A stretch of 64,000 nt of DNA. It comes from Spongiibacter thalassae (GTDB taxonomy: Bacteria; Pseudomonadota; Gammaproteobacteria; Pseudomonadales; Spongiibacteraceae). Below, in pieces: positions 35,401-44,206 of the stretch. Below the pieces are notes generated by a model that saw only the letters and a list, made by a program, of their open reading frames with translations, was not told the origin of the DNA and ran no database searches. The position numbers and the translations under genes were made by a program. Position 1 is the stretch's first letter. The number at the start of each line of letters is the position of its first letter. Location: the NCBI RefSeq assembly GCF_012272835.1, contig NZ_JAAWWK010000001.1, positions 124,001-188,000 on the forward strand, read 5' to 3'.

Positions 35401-35999
35401 AGATCGCAATCGAACGCGATCAGCGTGCGAACGCCGCCATGGACCACGGCATGTTTGGCGGCGATAACCAGGTCATCAATTGTTGCGGCAAGCGCAGCGG
35501 GGTTTACCTTGGCGAATATCTCGTCCAGGTCTGCACCAGAGGTCGCGCTTTGCAGAGGAACGCTGACCGTCTGCGCATAACAGCAGGCCAAATCCAGCAT
35601 AAAAAAGTCAGTGCTGGTAAACCCGATAATGGCCACAAACTCATCACGTTTCAGCGCAATGCTTTCCTCATTCCGCCATGCATTGGCAATAGCGCGCACA
35701 CCGTCTCTGAGTTCGGCATAGGTGATGGTGGAAAACGCCGGAAGGTATTCTTTCACCTGCCTGCCGCGGGCATCACTGACCAGCTTGTAGTCGCGCATAC
35801 CCAGCGACTCTCGATCTGCGTAGCCGGTCAGCACCGTGTCTATACGCTCCGCGGTACTCAAGCCCTCAGCTGTTGCTGCCTGAGCCACCTCTGGCAGGGG
35901 CATGATGCTGCGTATTTGTTCATCGGTTTCCAGCAAGTGTTGAAACCTCGCCATCATGCGTTCCAGCGGGTCGCTTATATTTTCAAATGCGTTCGTCAC
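32445..35999 (-). CDS. car: Carboxylic acid reductase (adenylation-PCP-reductase)
   Basis: 1184 residues, the usual CAR length. The adenylation domain has the P-loop-like SSGSTGKPKG near residue 256 and RRKDVIKLSQAEYVAVG near 520. The carrier domain has LGGDSMGA with the phosphopantetheine Ser near 691. The reductase domain begins with TGANGFLGRH near 789 and has catalytic YAASK near 960. CAR reduces carboxylic acids to aldehydes with ATP and NADPH. It must be activated by a PPTase, and one lies at 39543-40226. It is probably co-transcribed with an upstream SDR (89-nt gap) and a downstream MFS gene. Confidence 0.96.
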   Translation of the reverse strand: MTNAFENISDPLERMMARFQHLLETDEQIRSIMPLPEVAQAATAEGLSTAERIDTVLTGYADRESLGMRDYKLVSDARGRQVKEYLPAFSTITYAELRDGVRAIANAWRNEESIALKRDEFVAIIGFTSTDFFMLDLACCYAQTVSVPLQSATSGADLDEIFAKVNPAALAATIDDLVIAAKHAVVHGGVRTLIAFDCDLGADYDKEQIQEAQAILDQGGVATRLITLDEIKSLGSQYEWEFMPAHPDGEERLAYILHSSGSTGKPKGAMSTDRMLAQFWDARNDKAPGVGVNFGPLNHGMGRVYICMHLRKGGIVHSTLKSDMSTLFEDIRIARPTHLSIFPRVFELIYQYFQNEVTTLRAKGVEKEAAERQVVESMRYTFLGDRLLSGVYGSAPTSPKVVQFMADCFLVLLIDGYANTETGAGSIAMDGHINKETIQDYKLVDVPELGYYSTDKPNPRGEFVFKGRWQIKGYYKDPEATAGLLDEDGYIKTGDIVELIGPDQIKIIDRRKDVIKLSQAEYVAVGPLGTVFESGSPLIKQIFIDGSSLRSYLLAVVVPDPEAVVNALGENYSEDQLKRLIRSEMLRVGEERELKSFEIPRDFILEYEEFSQENGLLSSVRKRLRPALKAKYGDRMEAMYLAHEEQQNQAYEALKDPESGLSIEEKLVRLVELTLGADSADVLLDRTFNELGGDSMGAVTFSLDIENIFGVKLAADSVLSPTGCIRKWTREIDAALSGTGTQASFESVHGEGATELHGADLDISNFLDDETLQKAQAAEAVVDDERTVLVTGANGFLGRHVCLQWMERLATVGGKVICIVRARSDEEARARVDAGFMGVDAALEEHYHALAAKHLEVLAGDVGEFKLGLSNEVFERVSAEVDRICHIAALVNHRLSYEHLFGPNVAGTAEIVRLALTSKIKPVDFISSEGTLGMMDSSSGDIESALPLPTVSIGEDAYAVGYAASKWAGEHMLRMVHRDYGVPVNILRGNMMLPHQKYLGQINHTDMFSRLLYSVIATGLAPESFYVPAEDGGKLRAHYDGSPVDVVAASVVANANFNHRDCVAVNMTNYHDDDGCSLDSFVDAIETAGYDIIRIADHAEWRTRFEEKLNNLSEEQKQRSAKEVMGAYARPRPTESLSHAASNYRKLVPTLSTGPEIPHLDEAFIHKCLRDLKALGMIDEKGIL

Positions 36000-36088
36000 G
36001 GTGCCTTCCTCTTCTGTTCTTTATATTAGAGCCCGCTTGGGGGCTTCCTGATGAATGTGCCGAGCAGTTCGTCGGTCTCTCGGAGCGG

Positions 36089-37012
36089 TCACCAGCTAAA
36101 CGTGGCGCCTACCAGCTGTTCAGAAAGTGTCCAAAGTTTGTCCGCGTTATCCAGCGAGGTAGCATAGGTTTTAACGCCGTAATGCTTGGGGCCGTCATTG
36201 ATCGGCGCTACCTGGCAATTCGCTAGGAAGCTTCCACCTTTATCGGCCAGTTCCGGTGCCGTCGCGGCCCACACGCTGGTCGCCGCGCCCTGGGGTTCGG
36301 TTTTAAAAGGCTCCGGCGCAGCGGCAAAACGTGCCAGATCTTCGGGCACCAGATGACGCCCCAGGCCCGTAGCGATCATGCCCGGGTGGACGGCGTATGA
36401 GCGAACGCCCTTGGATTCAAGGCGTGCGTTGAGGCCTACTGAAAACAGCGCATTGGCGGTTTTAGATGCGCCATAAGCCGCCCACTTTTCGTAGGGAGTT
36501 GTTTCAAAGTTGGGGTCTTCGAAGTTGACTGACCCTTCGTGATGCCCTGAAGAGCTCAGGTTAACCACACGCGCTGAACCTGCCGCAATCAACGATGGCG
36601 CGAGAAGGCAGGTAAACAGGAAGTGAGCGAGGTGGTTGGTGCCAAATTGGCTTTCAAAACCTTGCTTGGTACGGGCCAGCGGGCAGGCCATAATACCTGC
36701 ATTATTGATCAGGATGTCCACGGTTGGGTAGCGTTTCAGCAAGCGCTCGGCGGCACCTTTGACGCTCTCCAAGTCCTCCAAATCCATCAGCTCGGTGTCA
36801 ACCTTGGTCTGCCCGAGCCGCATCAGCTGTATCTTTGCCATCTCCAGCTTGTCGGCATTTCGGCCCACGAGAACGACATGGGCACCCTTGCTTCCAAGGG
36901 CTCGTGCGGTCTCAAAGCCCAGTCCAGCGGCTCCACCGGTGATAATCGCCTGCTTGCCCTCGAGGTTTACGCCTGCCAGTACTTCATAGGTACTAAGTTC
37001 AAATCCGCTCAT
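36089..37012 (-). CDS. SDR family oxidoreductase (retinol-dehydrogenase-like)
   Basis: 307 residues. TGGAAGLGFETARALG at the N-terminus binds NAD(P), NNAG is in LINNAGIMA, and catalytic YGASKTANALF is in the middle. The extended type with FGTNHLAHFLFT resembles retinol/WW-domain dehydrogenases that interconvert aldehydes and alcohols. It sits directly upstream of CAR in the same direction, so it could reduce the aldehyde made by CAR to an alcohol, or act on the same substrate before it. The direction is inferred. Confidence 0.92.
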   Translation of the reverse strand: MSGFELSTYEVLAGVNLEGKQAIITGGAAGLGFETARALGSKGAHVVLVGRNADKLEMAKIQLMRLGQTKVDTELMDLEDLESVKGAAERLLKRYPTVDILINNAGIMACPLARTKQGFESQFGTNHLAHFLFTCLLAPSLIAAGSARVVNLSSSGHHEGSVNFEDPNFETTPYEKWAAYGASKTANALFSVGLNARLESKGVRSYAVHPGMIATGLGRHLVPEDLARFAAAPEPFKTEPQGAATSVWAATAPELADKGGSFLANCQVAPINDGPKHYGVKTYATSLDNADKLWTLSEQLVGATFSW

Positions 37013-37383
37013 GGTTTATTCCTATTGGTCTTCAAGTTCATAGTTCGCAGATCGCGTCTTTTGTATAGTATTTCGCTAGCTCTCATGGAAAGCATACATA
37101 TTATTAAATGGATATACAATAAGTATTAAACGCTGGTACAATAAACTTTCCTGGTGGAAACTCGGCTCGAGCAGCTGATCCTGGCACTTACACTAATTTC
37201 AATAGAGATTGAGCTTAAGTAGTTTGAATATATGAGCGAGAAGGAAGGTTAAGAATATGGGGAGCAACAACATCTACTTTCTATTCAGCTCGGCCTTTTC
37301 CTTTGCACACAAAGGCTTGCAGCACAGTAGACAACAGGGCATTTTTTTAACCATTCTCCCAACCTGATTGAGGCGTATTCTCG
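37013..37383. other. Divergent intergenic region between SDR and cytochrome b561
   Basis: About 370 nt, AT-rich near 37060-37140, presumably with the promoter of the SDR-CAR unit to the left and of cytochrome b561 to the right. No gene was recognised. Confidence 0.45.
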
Positions 37384-37929
37384 ATGGACAACACAAGCAC
37401 CTACGGAAAATTCGATAAATTCATACACTGGCTCATGGCCTTGAATATTTTTGCCACACTGATACTTTCCTACGGTATGTCAGACCTGCCCGAGCCATTA
37501 AAGCCTGAAGAATATGGCGGCCACGGCGCCTCCGTAACCACCATCGCCATCTGCCTGATCATTCGCGCGATCTGGCGGGCGCGGCAAGGCTTTCCGCCTC
37601 TGCCGACAACGATGTCTGACATGCAGCAGTTGGCAGCCAAAGCCGTGCACTACCTGCTCTATATCTGTCTTTTCGCCCAGGTCAGTGTTGGCATAATGCT
37701 GGCCTCAACCACCAAGCAGGATTTTATTGCACGGGGTTACAACATCAATTACAGCAGTTTTGATCTCGTGAATGACGCCATGTACGACACGCTGCTCACC
37801 TTTCACAAAGGTATCTACTGGACCATCGTCGCTCTTTTGGTAGTTCACATAGTCGCTGCGCTGAAGCATCATTTTGTCGACAAAGATGATGTTTTGGTGC
37901 GGATGTTACCGTTTACCAAGCGGTCGTAA
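37384..37929 (+). CDS. Cytochrome b561 family membrane protein
   Basis: 181 residues with four membrane helices. The first helix contains FIHWLMALNIFATLI with a likely haem-ligating His, another His follows in AVHYLLYICLFAQV, and further His residues lie in TFHKGIYWTIVALLVVHIVAALKHH. This pattern fits diheme cytochrome b561, which passes electrons between quinol and periplasmic carriers. It is monocistronic and convergent with the thioesterase gene. The electron partner is unknown. Confidence 0.9.
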   Translation: MDNTSTYGKFDKFIHWLMALNIFATLILSYGMSDLPEPLKPEEYGGHGASVTTIAICLIIRAIWRARQGFPPLPTTMSDMQQLAAKAVHYLLYICLFAQVSVGIMLASTTKQDFIARGYNINYSSFDLVNDAMYDTLLTFHKGIYWTIVALLVVHIVAALKHHFVDKDDVLVRMLPFTKRS

Positions 37930-38158
37930 TGGGTGAGATTTTCCCTGTGATCCAGGGCGCTTTTGATTATTCAGGGGTGCCCGAGGGCTGCGACTTTTTT
38001 AGCGCCGAGAAAGCAGATATTACGCCGCCATTAGCCTTGTTGGGGGCGGCGATGATTGTAAAACCACCACTACGTGGTCGTATAATCCTGAGCTTCCACC
38101 GGGCTGAGGCGTAAGTGTTTGCTCAGCCAGCTGTAGCGGGTCGCTCTGAATAAAAAGC

Positions 38159-38581
38159 CTACTTTCTGCTAATCTTGGCAACAGAGCTTGCTGTGGCGCA
38201 GAGCACACCTTCTGCATTGTAAAGGCGCCCTTCCAGGAAGGCTGTTTTGTAGCCTGCCTTGACGATGTATCCCTCGGCTCTCAATACACCTGCTCGAGTT
38301 ACATCAAGGTAGCTCGTCTTTATCTCAAGTGATGACAAGCCCTTCACGCTGTCGTCGCAGGCGTACACCACATGACTCATCGCTGCATCCAGCATGGCGG
38401 TTGTAAATCCGCCTTGGACAATGTCGACCGAATGGCAGAAATCTGTGCTGACATTGAATTCAAAAGTACAGGATTGAGTTTCGAAATCGACAGTCAGTAA
38501 GCGCCCGCCAAGCAATTCTATAAATTTCGGTGCTCCCGCCCTCAGTTTATCAACGGCGTTTTGTTCTTTGGTGGATGGCAT
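38159..38581 (-). CDS. PaaI-type hotdog thioesterase
   Basis: 140 residues with the hotdog fold pattern: VDIVQGGFTTAMLDAAMSHV (helix-containing catalytic region) and LEIKTSYLDVTRAG. Such enzymes hydrolyse acyl-CoA or aryl-CoA thioesters and often release dead-end CoA esters during catabolism. It is 4 nt downstream of the phosphoesterase gene, the last of a four-gene minus-strand unit with PPTase and an SDR. Confidence 0.88.
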   Translation of the reverse strand: MPSTKEQNAVDKLRAGAPKFIELLGGRLLTVDFETQSCTFEFNVSTDFCHSVDIVQGGFTTAMLDAAMSHVVYACDDSVKGLSSLEIKTSYLDVTRAGVLRAEGYIVKAGYKTAFLEGRLYNAEGVLCATASSVAKISRK

Positions 38582-38585
38582 TATT

Positions 38586-39524
38586 TTAAGTCCTCTTGAG
38601 ATTTGGTGTTGTCAATGTGTCGCTTACGGTTTCCTCGGGTTCGAGGAAAATACCATCCCTCCATAGCATTTTGGGGCTTGCGTAGCCCCCTAGCCGGCGT
38701 CGCTCACGGGCGTAACCCAGGCAATTGGAGACATAGGAAACGCCCGCTATTGAGCGATTGCGCTGGTGGTGCTGATGGCCGTAGACGTGCATCACAGCCC
38801 CCAATTGCCTGATCTGCTCATCAAGTTTGTCGCAGCCAGCAACTCGCGTGAAGTTGAATGTTGGGGCAGGGTCGCCGGGATAAGCCGGGATGACCGCATC
38901 GGCCTGGCAAAAGCGTGCCGCAATCACTGGATCGTCAAAGATCAATTCCTTGCGCGGAAGGAAATGACTGAAACTCAGAATGGGAGCATCGTAACCGCGC
39001 GTGACAGCGTCCTTATTCAGTGATAGAAAAAAATCTGCAACAGCGCCGGATTCTGCATCAAGTTGGTCTGGCCAGCGGCAGTTGTAGTTGTCCATCCAAT
39101 AGCTTTTTTTCCAATCCTCTCCCTCTTTTGTAATGAGTAGAGAATGTTTATCGGCCTCGCCTGTTCGATACCAGGAATACAGTGGTACAAGCCAGACGGA
39201 GCGCTGCCCATATTCGACTCTAAACGGTTCGGTGTGAACGCCAACTTGTTGGCAGAGAGTCATTATGGTGTTGAATTTTTCCAGTGAGTTCGCTGCGGTC
39301 TTATCTCGCACCCACAGTTCATGGTTGCCCGGAACGAAGGCGACCTGGCGAAACTTTTGCCTCACGTCGACGAGAAGCTGTTCCAGGCGGCTGAGGGAAT
39401 CACTCACATCCCCGGCGATAATCAACGTGTCGTCGAGGTAGTCGTGATTGGAGAGCGACAGCATGTATTGCAGATTTTCGGGAAAATCCACGTGGAGGTC
39501 TGAAATGGCGAAAATGCGTGGCAT
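38586..39524 (-). CDS. Metallophosphoesterase
   Basis: 312 residues with the calcineurin-like motifs: ISDLHVDF (D-x-H), IIAGDVSD (G-D-x), VPGNHELW (G-N-H-E) and the C-terminal VYGHQHHQRN (G-H-x-H). All dinuclear metal ligands appear present. Substrate unknown; possibilities include a phosphodiester or the phosphopantetheinyl linkage of a carrier protein. It is 18 nt downstream of the PPTase, a context that makes carrier-protein turnover worth considering (inference). Confidence 0.9.
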   Translation of the reverse strand: MPRIFAISDLHVDFPENLQYMLSLSNHDYLDDTLIIAGDVSDSLSRLEQLLVDVRQKFRQVAFVPGNHELWVRDKTAANSLEKFNTIMTLCQQVGVHTEPFRVEYGQRSVWLVPLYSWYRTGEADKHSLLITKEGEDWKKSYWMDNYNCRWPDQLDAESGAVADFFLSLNKDAVTRGYDAPILSFSHFLPRKELIFDDPVIAARFCQADAVIPAYPGDPAPTFNFTRVAGCDKLDEQIRQLGAVMHVYGHQHHQRNRSIAGVSYVSNCLGYARERRRLGGYASPKMLWRDGIFLEPEETVSDTLTTPNLKRT

Positions 39525-39542
39525 GCTTTAGTCACCGGGCCG

Positions 39543-40226
39543 TTAAGGGACGCTTCGCCTAATCTTTTGCGGTAACTCTTGCCTCAACAGCGTGCTGGCA
39601 TAAATATACCGCTCGTTCATACCGAAGCGGCCGCTATAGCGGCAAGTTATTCCCTTGGCTTGTTGATGAATATCCGCCGTAAAGCTCCCGTCTTGGCGAC
39701 TAAGCTGAACTTCGGCTTCCTGGAAGTCCAAATAAACGTCGTGAATAGGGTTAAATACCTTGTAAAGCGTCTCTTTGATGCAAAAAAAAGTTTTTCCCCA
39801 ATCCGCTTTGTAGTGGTCATCCGGCTGTTGTGCGATCCACTGTTGTTCACGATTGGTACAAATTGCGGCAAGAGCATTGCGTTGTATCGGCGTTCGTGGC
39901 TCCACGTCGATAGCGATGGCTTGGTAATGGGTTTGCGTCGCAACCGCTGCGGCACAAAACCCCGTTGTGTGGGTGATACTGCCGACGTACCCGGCAGGCC
40001 AATCCGGGCGTGTGCCTCCTGCTATGGGCAGTAGATTGATATCTTCTTTCAGCCCTAGCTGCCGCAATGCTGCTTTCGCTGCATGGCGGCCGCTGCGGAA
40101 TTCACGTTTACGTTTTTCCACGCTGTTAGCGACACACGCCTCTTCAGCTTCGCTTAGCCGTTGGGTCTGCATGGGGTCTGTCGCAACAACAAGGGCGATG
40201 TCCGGCGGGAAATGATCAGCCAGCAT
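39543..40226 (-). CDS. 4'-phosphopantetheinyl transferase (EntD/Sfp type)
   Basis: 227 residues. The conserved GYVGSITHT (G-x-x-x-S-x-T-H), AIDVEPR (metal-binding D-x-E) and FFCIKETLYK (F-x-x-K-E-x-x-Y-K) motifs identify a PPTase of the EntD group. It transfers phosphopantetheine from CoA to a carrier-protein Ser. The nearby CAR carries such a Ser and is the obvious client. Its start overlaps the upstream SDR gene by 11 nt, implying translational coupling. Confidence 0.95.
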   Translation of the reverse strand: MLADHFPPDIALVVATDPMQTQRLSEAEEACVANSVEKRKREFRSGRHAAKAALRQLGLKEDINLLPIAGGTRPDWPAGYVGSITHTTGFCAAAVATQTHYQAIAIDVEPRTPIQRNALAAICTNREQQWIAQQPDDHYKADWGKTFFCIKETLYKVFNPIHDVYLDFQEAEVQLSRQDGSFTADIHQQAKGITCRYSGRFGMNERYIYASTLLRQELPQKIRRSVP

Positions 40227-41130
40227 TGCGAAGGTAGTCTATTCCTGTCAATTCAGCAGAAAGATCCCAGAGTTTGTTCGCGTCTGCCTGGCTATAGTTA
40301 GCTGACGCTTTGACCAACACGCCCGGTCCCGCCATTTGCTTTCGCTTGGAAGGGCCGCAGAATTCCCCGCCCTGCAAAGAAGGATCTGTAGCCGCCATCA
40401 ATGTCGGCCACGCACCTTGCTTGGGTGAATTGCATAACAGCCAGAACAATGGCGCGCCTAGCATTACCCACCATGGGAAGTGTCGCGAAAGCTCGGTTGT
40501 GGCTATGCCAGGATGGCAGGCGATCGAGACACATTTTGAGCCCGAGGCTTTCAGGCGTTTATCAAGCTCGTTGGAAAACGCCAGATTCGCCAGCTTGCTC
40601 ATGCTGTAGCGCTCCATTGCGTCATACCCTGTCTCGGCATTAATGTCATCGAACAGGAACCGGCCTTTGTTCGCGGCAAGGCTGCTGGTGTTTACTATGC
40701 GCCCCGCTGGGGCTTCATTTAGCTTATCAAGCAGGAGGCCGGTGAGGGCAAAGGGGCCTAGATGGTTTACGCCAAATTGTGATTCGAAGCCGTCGGCGGT
40801 TAGCTCGTAAGGCGGAATCATAATGCCGGCGTTGTTGATCAGAAGATCCAGGCGGGGGAGTGCATTGATCTGCGCGGCAGCTTCCTTCACCGAAGACAGG
40901 CTGCCGAGGTCCAGAGGCACATATTTGAGCAATGCATTGCTGTGTTCCTGCCGTATCTGCGCCATTGCGGCTTCCGCTTTGTCTTTGGATCGGCACGCCA
41001 CAACAACTTCAGCACCACGTCCGGCGAGTACTTTTGCTGCTTCAAACCCCAAACCTGTGTTCGAGCCCGTTACTACAGCGACTTTCCCCGCCATGTTCGG
41101 CACATCCTTGTCGGTGAATCCTTTAGGCAT
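40216..41130 (-). CDS. SDR family oxidoreductase (retinol-dehydrogenase-like)
   Basis: 304 residues. The cofactor loop is VTGSNTGLGFEAAKVL, NNAG is in LINNAGIMI and the catalytic residues are in YSMSKLANLAF. It belongs to the same extended SDR type as the gene at 36089, with moderate sequence similarity. It is the first gene of the minus-strand unit with PPTase, phosphoesterase and thioesterase, and is divergent from the TetR gene. It probably acts on an aldehyde or ketone related to CAR chemistry (inference). Confidence 0.92.
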   Translation of the reverse strand: MPKGFTDKDVPNMAGKVAVVTGSNTGLGFEAAKVLAGRGAEVVVACRSKDKAEAAMAQIRQEHSNALLKYVPLDLGSLSSVKEAAAQINALPRLDLLINNAGIMIPPYELTADGFESQFGVNHLGPFALTGLLLDKLNEAPAGRIVNTSSLAANKGRFLFDDINAETGYDAMERYSMSKLANLAFSNELDKRLKASGSKCVSIACHPGIATTELSRHFPWWVMLGAPLFWLLCNSPKQGAWPTLMAATDPSLQGGEFCGPSKRKQMAGPGVLVKASANYSQADANKLWDLSAELTGIDYLRNAG

Positions 41131-41299
41131 AAGAGCTCCTGTTCGTCAGGTCGAGCGCGGCGCGCCTCTGACTTGAATAATAATAAATGGGTATTTAGTA
41201 TGTTGTGACAATACATGATATTAAATCCCAATTCAATGACTTCTCGGCCGGCTGTCGGGTACACTTTGGTGTTATTGACCACAGAGGAATCAGCATCCC

Positions 41300-41926
41300 A
41301 TGCCAGCTCCAGAAAAACGCCGCACCCAGGCAGAGCGTATCGAAGCGACTGAAGAGGCGATGTACATGGCCGCCATCAAGTTAATTGCAAGGGATGGCCC
41401 CAACAAGATGACGCTTGCCAGTCTGGGCAAAGAGGCCGGGGTTAGTCCTGGGCTCGTCAACCATCGTTTCGGCTCGAAAAGCAATCTGCTCCAGGCGACT
41501 TGTATGAGGGTGCTTGAAGAATGGACAAATATGCTGCGTGAGTCAGCAGTGGGGCACTCTGACTCCTGTATCGAGACACTGAAATCCATGAGCCGATTTT
41601 ATCTGGACAGCGTTGCCAAGCGCAGTGAGCTGGTGTTGGCGCAAAGTCGACTGATGTCAGAAGGTCGCTCATTAATTCCCGAATTGCTTACCACCTTCCG
41701 CAAGTATAACCGCCAGATAAGCGACATGATTGTCGAGCTACTGGAAAGCGGCCAGAAAGCCGGCGAAGTGAAGACGGATGTAGACCCCAGGGCTTTTTCC
41801 TACACGTTTATTGGGATGTTGCGGGGAGTTGGGTCGCTGCACCTGATTGACAACACTGTAGATGTCGATGCAGCCTTCGATATGATTGCCAACACCTGCA
41901 CTCAGGTGCTGAGTGTCAAGGCGTGA
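41300..41926 (+). CDS. TetR/AcrR-family regulator
   Basis: 208 residues. The N-terminal DNA-binding domain contains KMTLASLGKEAGVSPGLVNH followed by RFGSKSNLL, a BetI-like TetR helix-turn-helix. The C-terminal ~130 residues are a helical ligand domain. It is divergent from the SDR-PPTase unit. An imperfect dyad (ATGTTGTGACAATACAT) at about 41199-41216 lies between them. It probably controls the flanking units in response to an acyl-CoA or substrate. Confidence 0.93.
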   Translation: MPAPEKRRTQAERIEATEEAMYMAAIKLIARDGPNKMTLASLGKEAGVSPGLVNHRFGSKSNLLQATCMRVLEEWTNMLRESAVGHSDSCIETLKSMSRFYLDSVAKRSELVLAQSRLMSEGRSLIPELLTTFRKYNRQISDMIVELLESGQKAGEVKTDVDPRAFSYTFIGMLRGVGSLHLIDNTVDVDAAFDMIANTCTQVLSVKA

Positions 41927-41992
41927 CCTGTCCTGCCTGGGTGTTGGGTCAAGCTACGGCCTCTTCAGTGCAACCAGCAAGCGATATAGCCC

Positions 41993-43342
41993 ATGCCCTC
42001 AAACCATAACAGCACTAAAGTTTCGGTACTGGCGAGCTATTGCTCTGTGTCCTTGCCCTTTGCCGCGCTTGGTTTGCCCTTGGCGGTATACCTGCCACCA
42101 TTTTTTGCGCAAGACCTTGGCTTGGGGGTGGCGACCGTTGGTCTGATTTTTGCGCTTGCTCGAATATGGGACGTTATCACCGACCCGACGATCGGTTATT
42201 TGATGGATCGGTTTCCCAGTCGATGGGGCAAGCGCCGGCACTGGATTGCGCTCAGTGTGCCCATCACCATAGCCGGCGCATTCGCGATCTATATGCCGCC
42301 AGATTCGGTTTCGCCGTTGTATTTAGTCGCCTGGCTTTTTGTGCTTTACCTTGGCATGACTATTAGCTCGGTCACTCATCAGGCCTGGGGCGCTGATCTC
42401 ACGACTTCTTATCACGAGCGATCCCGCATCTACGGTTGGCGTGAAATCATCATGAGCCTGGGAATGCTTCTGGTGCTAATTGTGCCGGCGGCCGCAGAAC
42501 AGCTATGGAATGTAAGCGCTCGACAAAAAGTGGCCAGCATGGGCTGGTTTCTTATCATTAGCATGCCGATTGCCGTGTTGCTTTGCCTTAAGTTTGTGCC
42601 CGACAAGGCCGCTGTAACGCAGGTGCACACCCGTCTTGCCGACATAAAATCCATTTTTAGTACCAATCCGGCGTATATTCGGTGTTTGCTTGCTATTTTC
42701 CTGACGTTCTTTGCGGCATCGGCGACAAGCGGCGTATTGCTGTTTGCATTGAAGTGGGTTTGGGGATTGGAGGAGCAGTCGAGCTCTTTGCTATTGTTGT
42801 TCTTTCTGCCGGCGATTTTCGGGGCGCCTCTTTGGATGGCATTAAGCTATAGGCTTGGCAAGCCAAAAGCCTTGCTCATTGCGATGCTGTACGGTAGTTG
42901 CTGCCAGTTGGGACTGCTTTTTATTCCTCACAGCGACATCGTTTCTATCGCGATGCTGTTTGCCTTAATGGGTTTGGGCCTCAGTTCATCCCCCATCTTG
43001 TTACGATCACTACTGGCTGACACCACTGATTTTGACGCCTTGCAAAACAAAGGGGTCTACCGCACCGGATTTATGTTCGCCTGCTTTACAACCGGGGAAA
43101 AATTAGCCGGAGCCATGGCGATTGGTACGACCTATTTTTTGCTAAACCTTATCGGCTTCGATTCTACGGCAGAGCTTAACTCGCCTGACGCCATACAGGG
43201 CCTCTTGTACCTTGTCGTCGCTATACCGGTTGTGGCCAATACTGTGGCAATGCTGATTCTCTGGCGGTTTCCTATTACGCCAGAAGCTCACAAAGACATT
43301 ATCGCTGAACTGAAAGGTATCGGCGCATTAGATAACCAATAG
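41993..43342 (+). CDS. Major facilitator, GPH cation-symporter-like
   Basis: 449 residues, about 12 membrane helices. The segment LARIWDVITDPTIGYLMDRF is the hallmark of the glycoside-pentoside-hexuronide:cation symporter branch, and SRWGKRRHWI follows. Many members import sugars, but relatives are often found in lipid- or steroid-degrading clusters. It lies 66 nt downstream of TetR and 9 nt upstream of a crotonase, so it is probably part of one unit with the crotonase. Confidence 0.92.
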   Translation: MPSNHNSTKVSVLASYCSVSLPFAALGLPLAVYLPPFFAQDLGLGVATVGLIFALARIWDVITDPTIGYLMDRFPSRWGKRRHWIALSVPITIAGAFAIYMPPDSVSPLYLVAWLFVLYLGMTISSVTHQAWGADLTTSYHERSRIYGWREIIMSLGMLLVLIVPAAAEQLWNVSARQKVASMGWFLIISMPIAVLLCLKFVPDKAAVTQVHTRLADIKSIFSTNPAYIRCLLAIFLTFFAASATSGVLLFALKWVWGLEEQSSSLLLLFFLPAIFGAPLWMALSYRLGKPKALLIAMLYGSCCQLGLLFIPHSDIVSIAMLFALMGLGLSSSPILLRSLLADTTDFDALQNKGVYRTGFMFACFTTGEKLAGAMAIGTTYFLLNLIGFDSTAELNSPDAIQGLLYLVVAIPVVANTVAMLILWRFPITPEAHKDIIAELKGIGALDNQ

Positions 43343-43351
43343 AAGGAATCC

Positions 43352-44206
43352 ATGATGCTGAAAGACAACTACGAATGCTTTGAAGTCACCATAAGCGACA
43401 AAGTGGCTCATATTGTGCTATCTCGACCAAAAGCAATGAACAGCATGAACAAGGCGTTCTGGAATGATCTTCCTCAAATCATACAGGCAATCGATCGCGG
43501 GGCCCTTGCGCGCGTTATCGTCATTTCCGCTCAAGGCAAGCACTTCACTGCCGGTATGGACTTATCTATTTTTGCCGGAGATGATCTCACGAGTGCCGAG
43601 CAGCATGACCAATACATTAGCGCAGATATTTTTCGCAATAACGTAAAGCGTATACAGCATAGCTTTAACGTCATCGAAGAGGCTCGCATGCCCGTGCTCA
43701 TGGCATGTCAGGGAGGGGTTGTCGGCGGCGGTATTGACATGATCTGCGCAGGTGACATCCGCTGGTGCACCAGTGATGCCTTCTTCTGTGTGCAGGAAAC
43801 CAATATTGCCATGACCGCCGATGTCGGCACATTTCCGCGGCTGCAGCGCTATGTCAGCGAAGGTTGGGTAAAGCAAATGGCCTATACCGGCGAGCGCATC
43901 AGCGCAGAAAAGGCCAGGGAGATTGGTCTGGTGAATGAGGTGTTTGAATCACACGAGCAGATGTTGACACACGTTATGGGTATCGCCAGCGAAATTGCCC
44001 GCAAGAGCCCTCTGGCCGTCACTGGGTGTAAAACGCTCATTAATTACGGCCGTGACCACTCTACCAGCGACACGCTGGATTATATTGGTGTATGGAACGC
44101 CGGGATGCTTGCGCAAAGTCATATGCAAGAAGCGTTCACTGCCAGTATGGAAAAGCGCGAAGCAGTGTTCCCCGAGCTAGGAAAAATTCGCGATACCGCA
44201 TTTTGA
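43352..44206 (+). CDS. Dienoyl-CoA isomerase-like crotonase
   Basis: 284 residues of crotonase fold (AHIVLSRPKAMNSMN; GKHFTAGMDLSIF). The active-site layout matches delta3,5-delta2,4-dienoyl-CoA isomerase (ECH1) rather than hydratase: VGGGIDMICAGDIR supplies Asp, VQETNIAM supplies Glu and TADVGTFPRL supplies the second Asp. The reaction would move double bonds in unsaturated acyl-CoA. It is closely downstream of the GPH transporter gene. Confidence 0.88.
   Translation: MMLKDNYECFEVTISDKVAHIVLSRPKAMNSMNKAFWNDLPQIIQAIDRGALARVIVISAQGKHFTAGMDLSIFAGDDLTSAEQHDQYISADIFRNNVKRIQHSFNVIEEARMPVLMACQGGVVGGGIDMICAGDIRWCTSDAFFCVQETNIAMTADVGTFPRLQRYVSEGWVKQMAYTGERISAEKAREIGLVNEVFESHEQMLTHVMGIASEIARKSPLAVTGCKTLINYGRDHSTSDTLDYIGVWNAGMLAQSHMQEAFTASMEKREAVFPELGKIRDTAF

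Noticed and set aside
35226-36029. 267-codon plus-strand ORF
   Set aside because: It is antisense to the CAR adenylation domain and has no recognisable domain.
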